DNA from: Microbispora hainanensis
GTDB lineage: Bacteria > Actinomycetota > Actinomycetes > Streptosporangiales > Streptosporangiaceae
Length of the DNA stretch: 64,000 bases
Direction of reading: 5' to 3'
Assembly (NCBI RefSeq): GCF_006874475.1
Contig: NZ_VIRM01000005.1
Coordinates: forward strand, 124,001-188,000
The notes under the pieces were generated by a model. That model did no database searches. It was not told where the DNA came from and was given only the letters and a program-made list of their open reading frames with translations. The translations under genes and the position numbers were made by a program. Below, one piece after another: positions 63,818 through 64,000 of the stretch. Position 1 is the stretch's first letter, and every line of letters starts with the position of its first letter.

Positions 63818-64000
63818 TCAGCGGCCCCAGCGCAATGCCGGTGTCTCCACCGGCGCGTCCCAGAGCCGGGTGAGCTCGCCGGTCAGCGAGCACGTCGTCA
63901 CCGAGAAGCCTTGCATGTCGAGGCTGGTCACGTAGTTGCCGACCAGGCTGCGTACGGCCGTGGCGCCCTTCTCCCGCAGGTAGGCCTCCACCTCGGCGAA
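63818..64000 (-). CDS. dhaK: Dihydroxyacetone kinase substrate-binding subunit DhaK (C-terminal part)
   Basis: The frame is open to the window edge and encodes the last 60 residues of DhaK: a segment ending GNYVTSLDMQGFSVTTCSLT and then LTRLWDAPVETPALRWG. DhaK holds dihydroxyacetone as a hemiaminal on a His that lies outside this window. It starts the minus-strand dhaK-dhaL unit. Confidence 0.93.
   Translation of the reverse strand, partial: FAEVEAYLREKGATAVRSLVGNYVTSLDMQGFSVTTCSLTGELTRLWDAPVETPALRWGR

Overview
The window is high-GC actinobacterial DNA. Coding regions show strong third-position G/C, many GTG starts and stop/start overlaps, and at least two genes look leaderless. The block pyrG, NUDIX, xerD, parA, scpA, scpB, rluB, aroH, tyrA, cmk, der (23.1-37.9 kb) has the usual actinobacterial order. 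Overall content fits a Streptosporangiaceae-like or related filamentous actinomycete, but the genus cannot be fixed from the sequence alone. No rRNA, tRNA, CRISPR array or intact insertion sequence was seen.

Left part (1-23 kb). The window opens inside a very long minus-strand STAND protein, read as TIR, a degenerate metallophosphoesterase, NACHT ATPase, pentapeptide repeats and WD40. It is the best candidate for a defence or conflict protein here. An ArsB/NhaD-type transporter, an HxlR regulator with a divergent NmrA-like oxidoreductase, and a five-gene biotin-uptake-type operon (bioY, acyl-CoA ligase, aberrant thiolase, bioM, bioN) follow. Next come an overlapping minus-strand cassette (membrane protein, cupin-like protein, inositol monophosphatase-like enzyme), uvrB, a lipoprotein, an Rrf2 regulator, an orphan histidine kinase, a zinc-ribbon protein, a DUF4126 membrane protein, a Uma2 nuclease-like protein and a hexapeptide acyltransferase.

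Middle (23-38 kb). This is the conserved housekeeping block: nucleotide synthesis, chromosome dimer resolution and condensin loading, rRNA pseudouridylation, aromatic amino-acid synthesis and ribosome assembly. It is interrupted between tyrA and cmk by two minus-strand genes, a MerR-PP2C fusion and an MFS exporter.

Right part (38-64 kb). These are mostly small regulator-plus-target modules: TetR with an MFS gene and a hydrolase, a NarL-type two-component pair, tandem cupins with a MarR regulator, an LprG-like lipoprotein with a P55-like exporter, MarR next to a cation diffusion facilitator, a phosphopantetheinyl transferase, a small cytosolic protein coupled to a multi-pass M48 protease, PepP, a CBS-domain protein and an Smr protein. 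From 55.2 to 60.6 kb the gene density drops and there are relics (a tyrosine-integrase fragment and a frameshifted gene), a DGPF/ECF42 sigma pair, a Cys-rich secreted protein and a SnoaL-like protein. The window ends in a dihydroxyacetone-kinase locus: dhaK (partial), dhaL, an IclR regulator, dhaM EIIA and a separate HPr.
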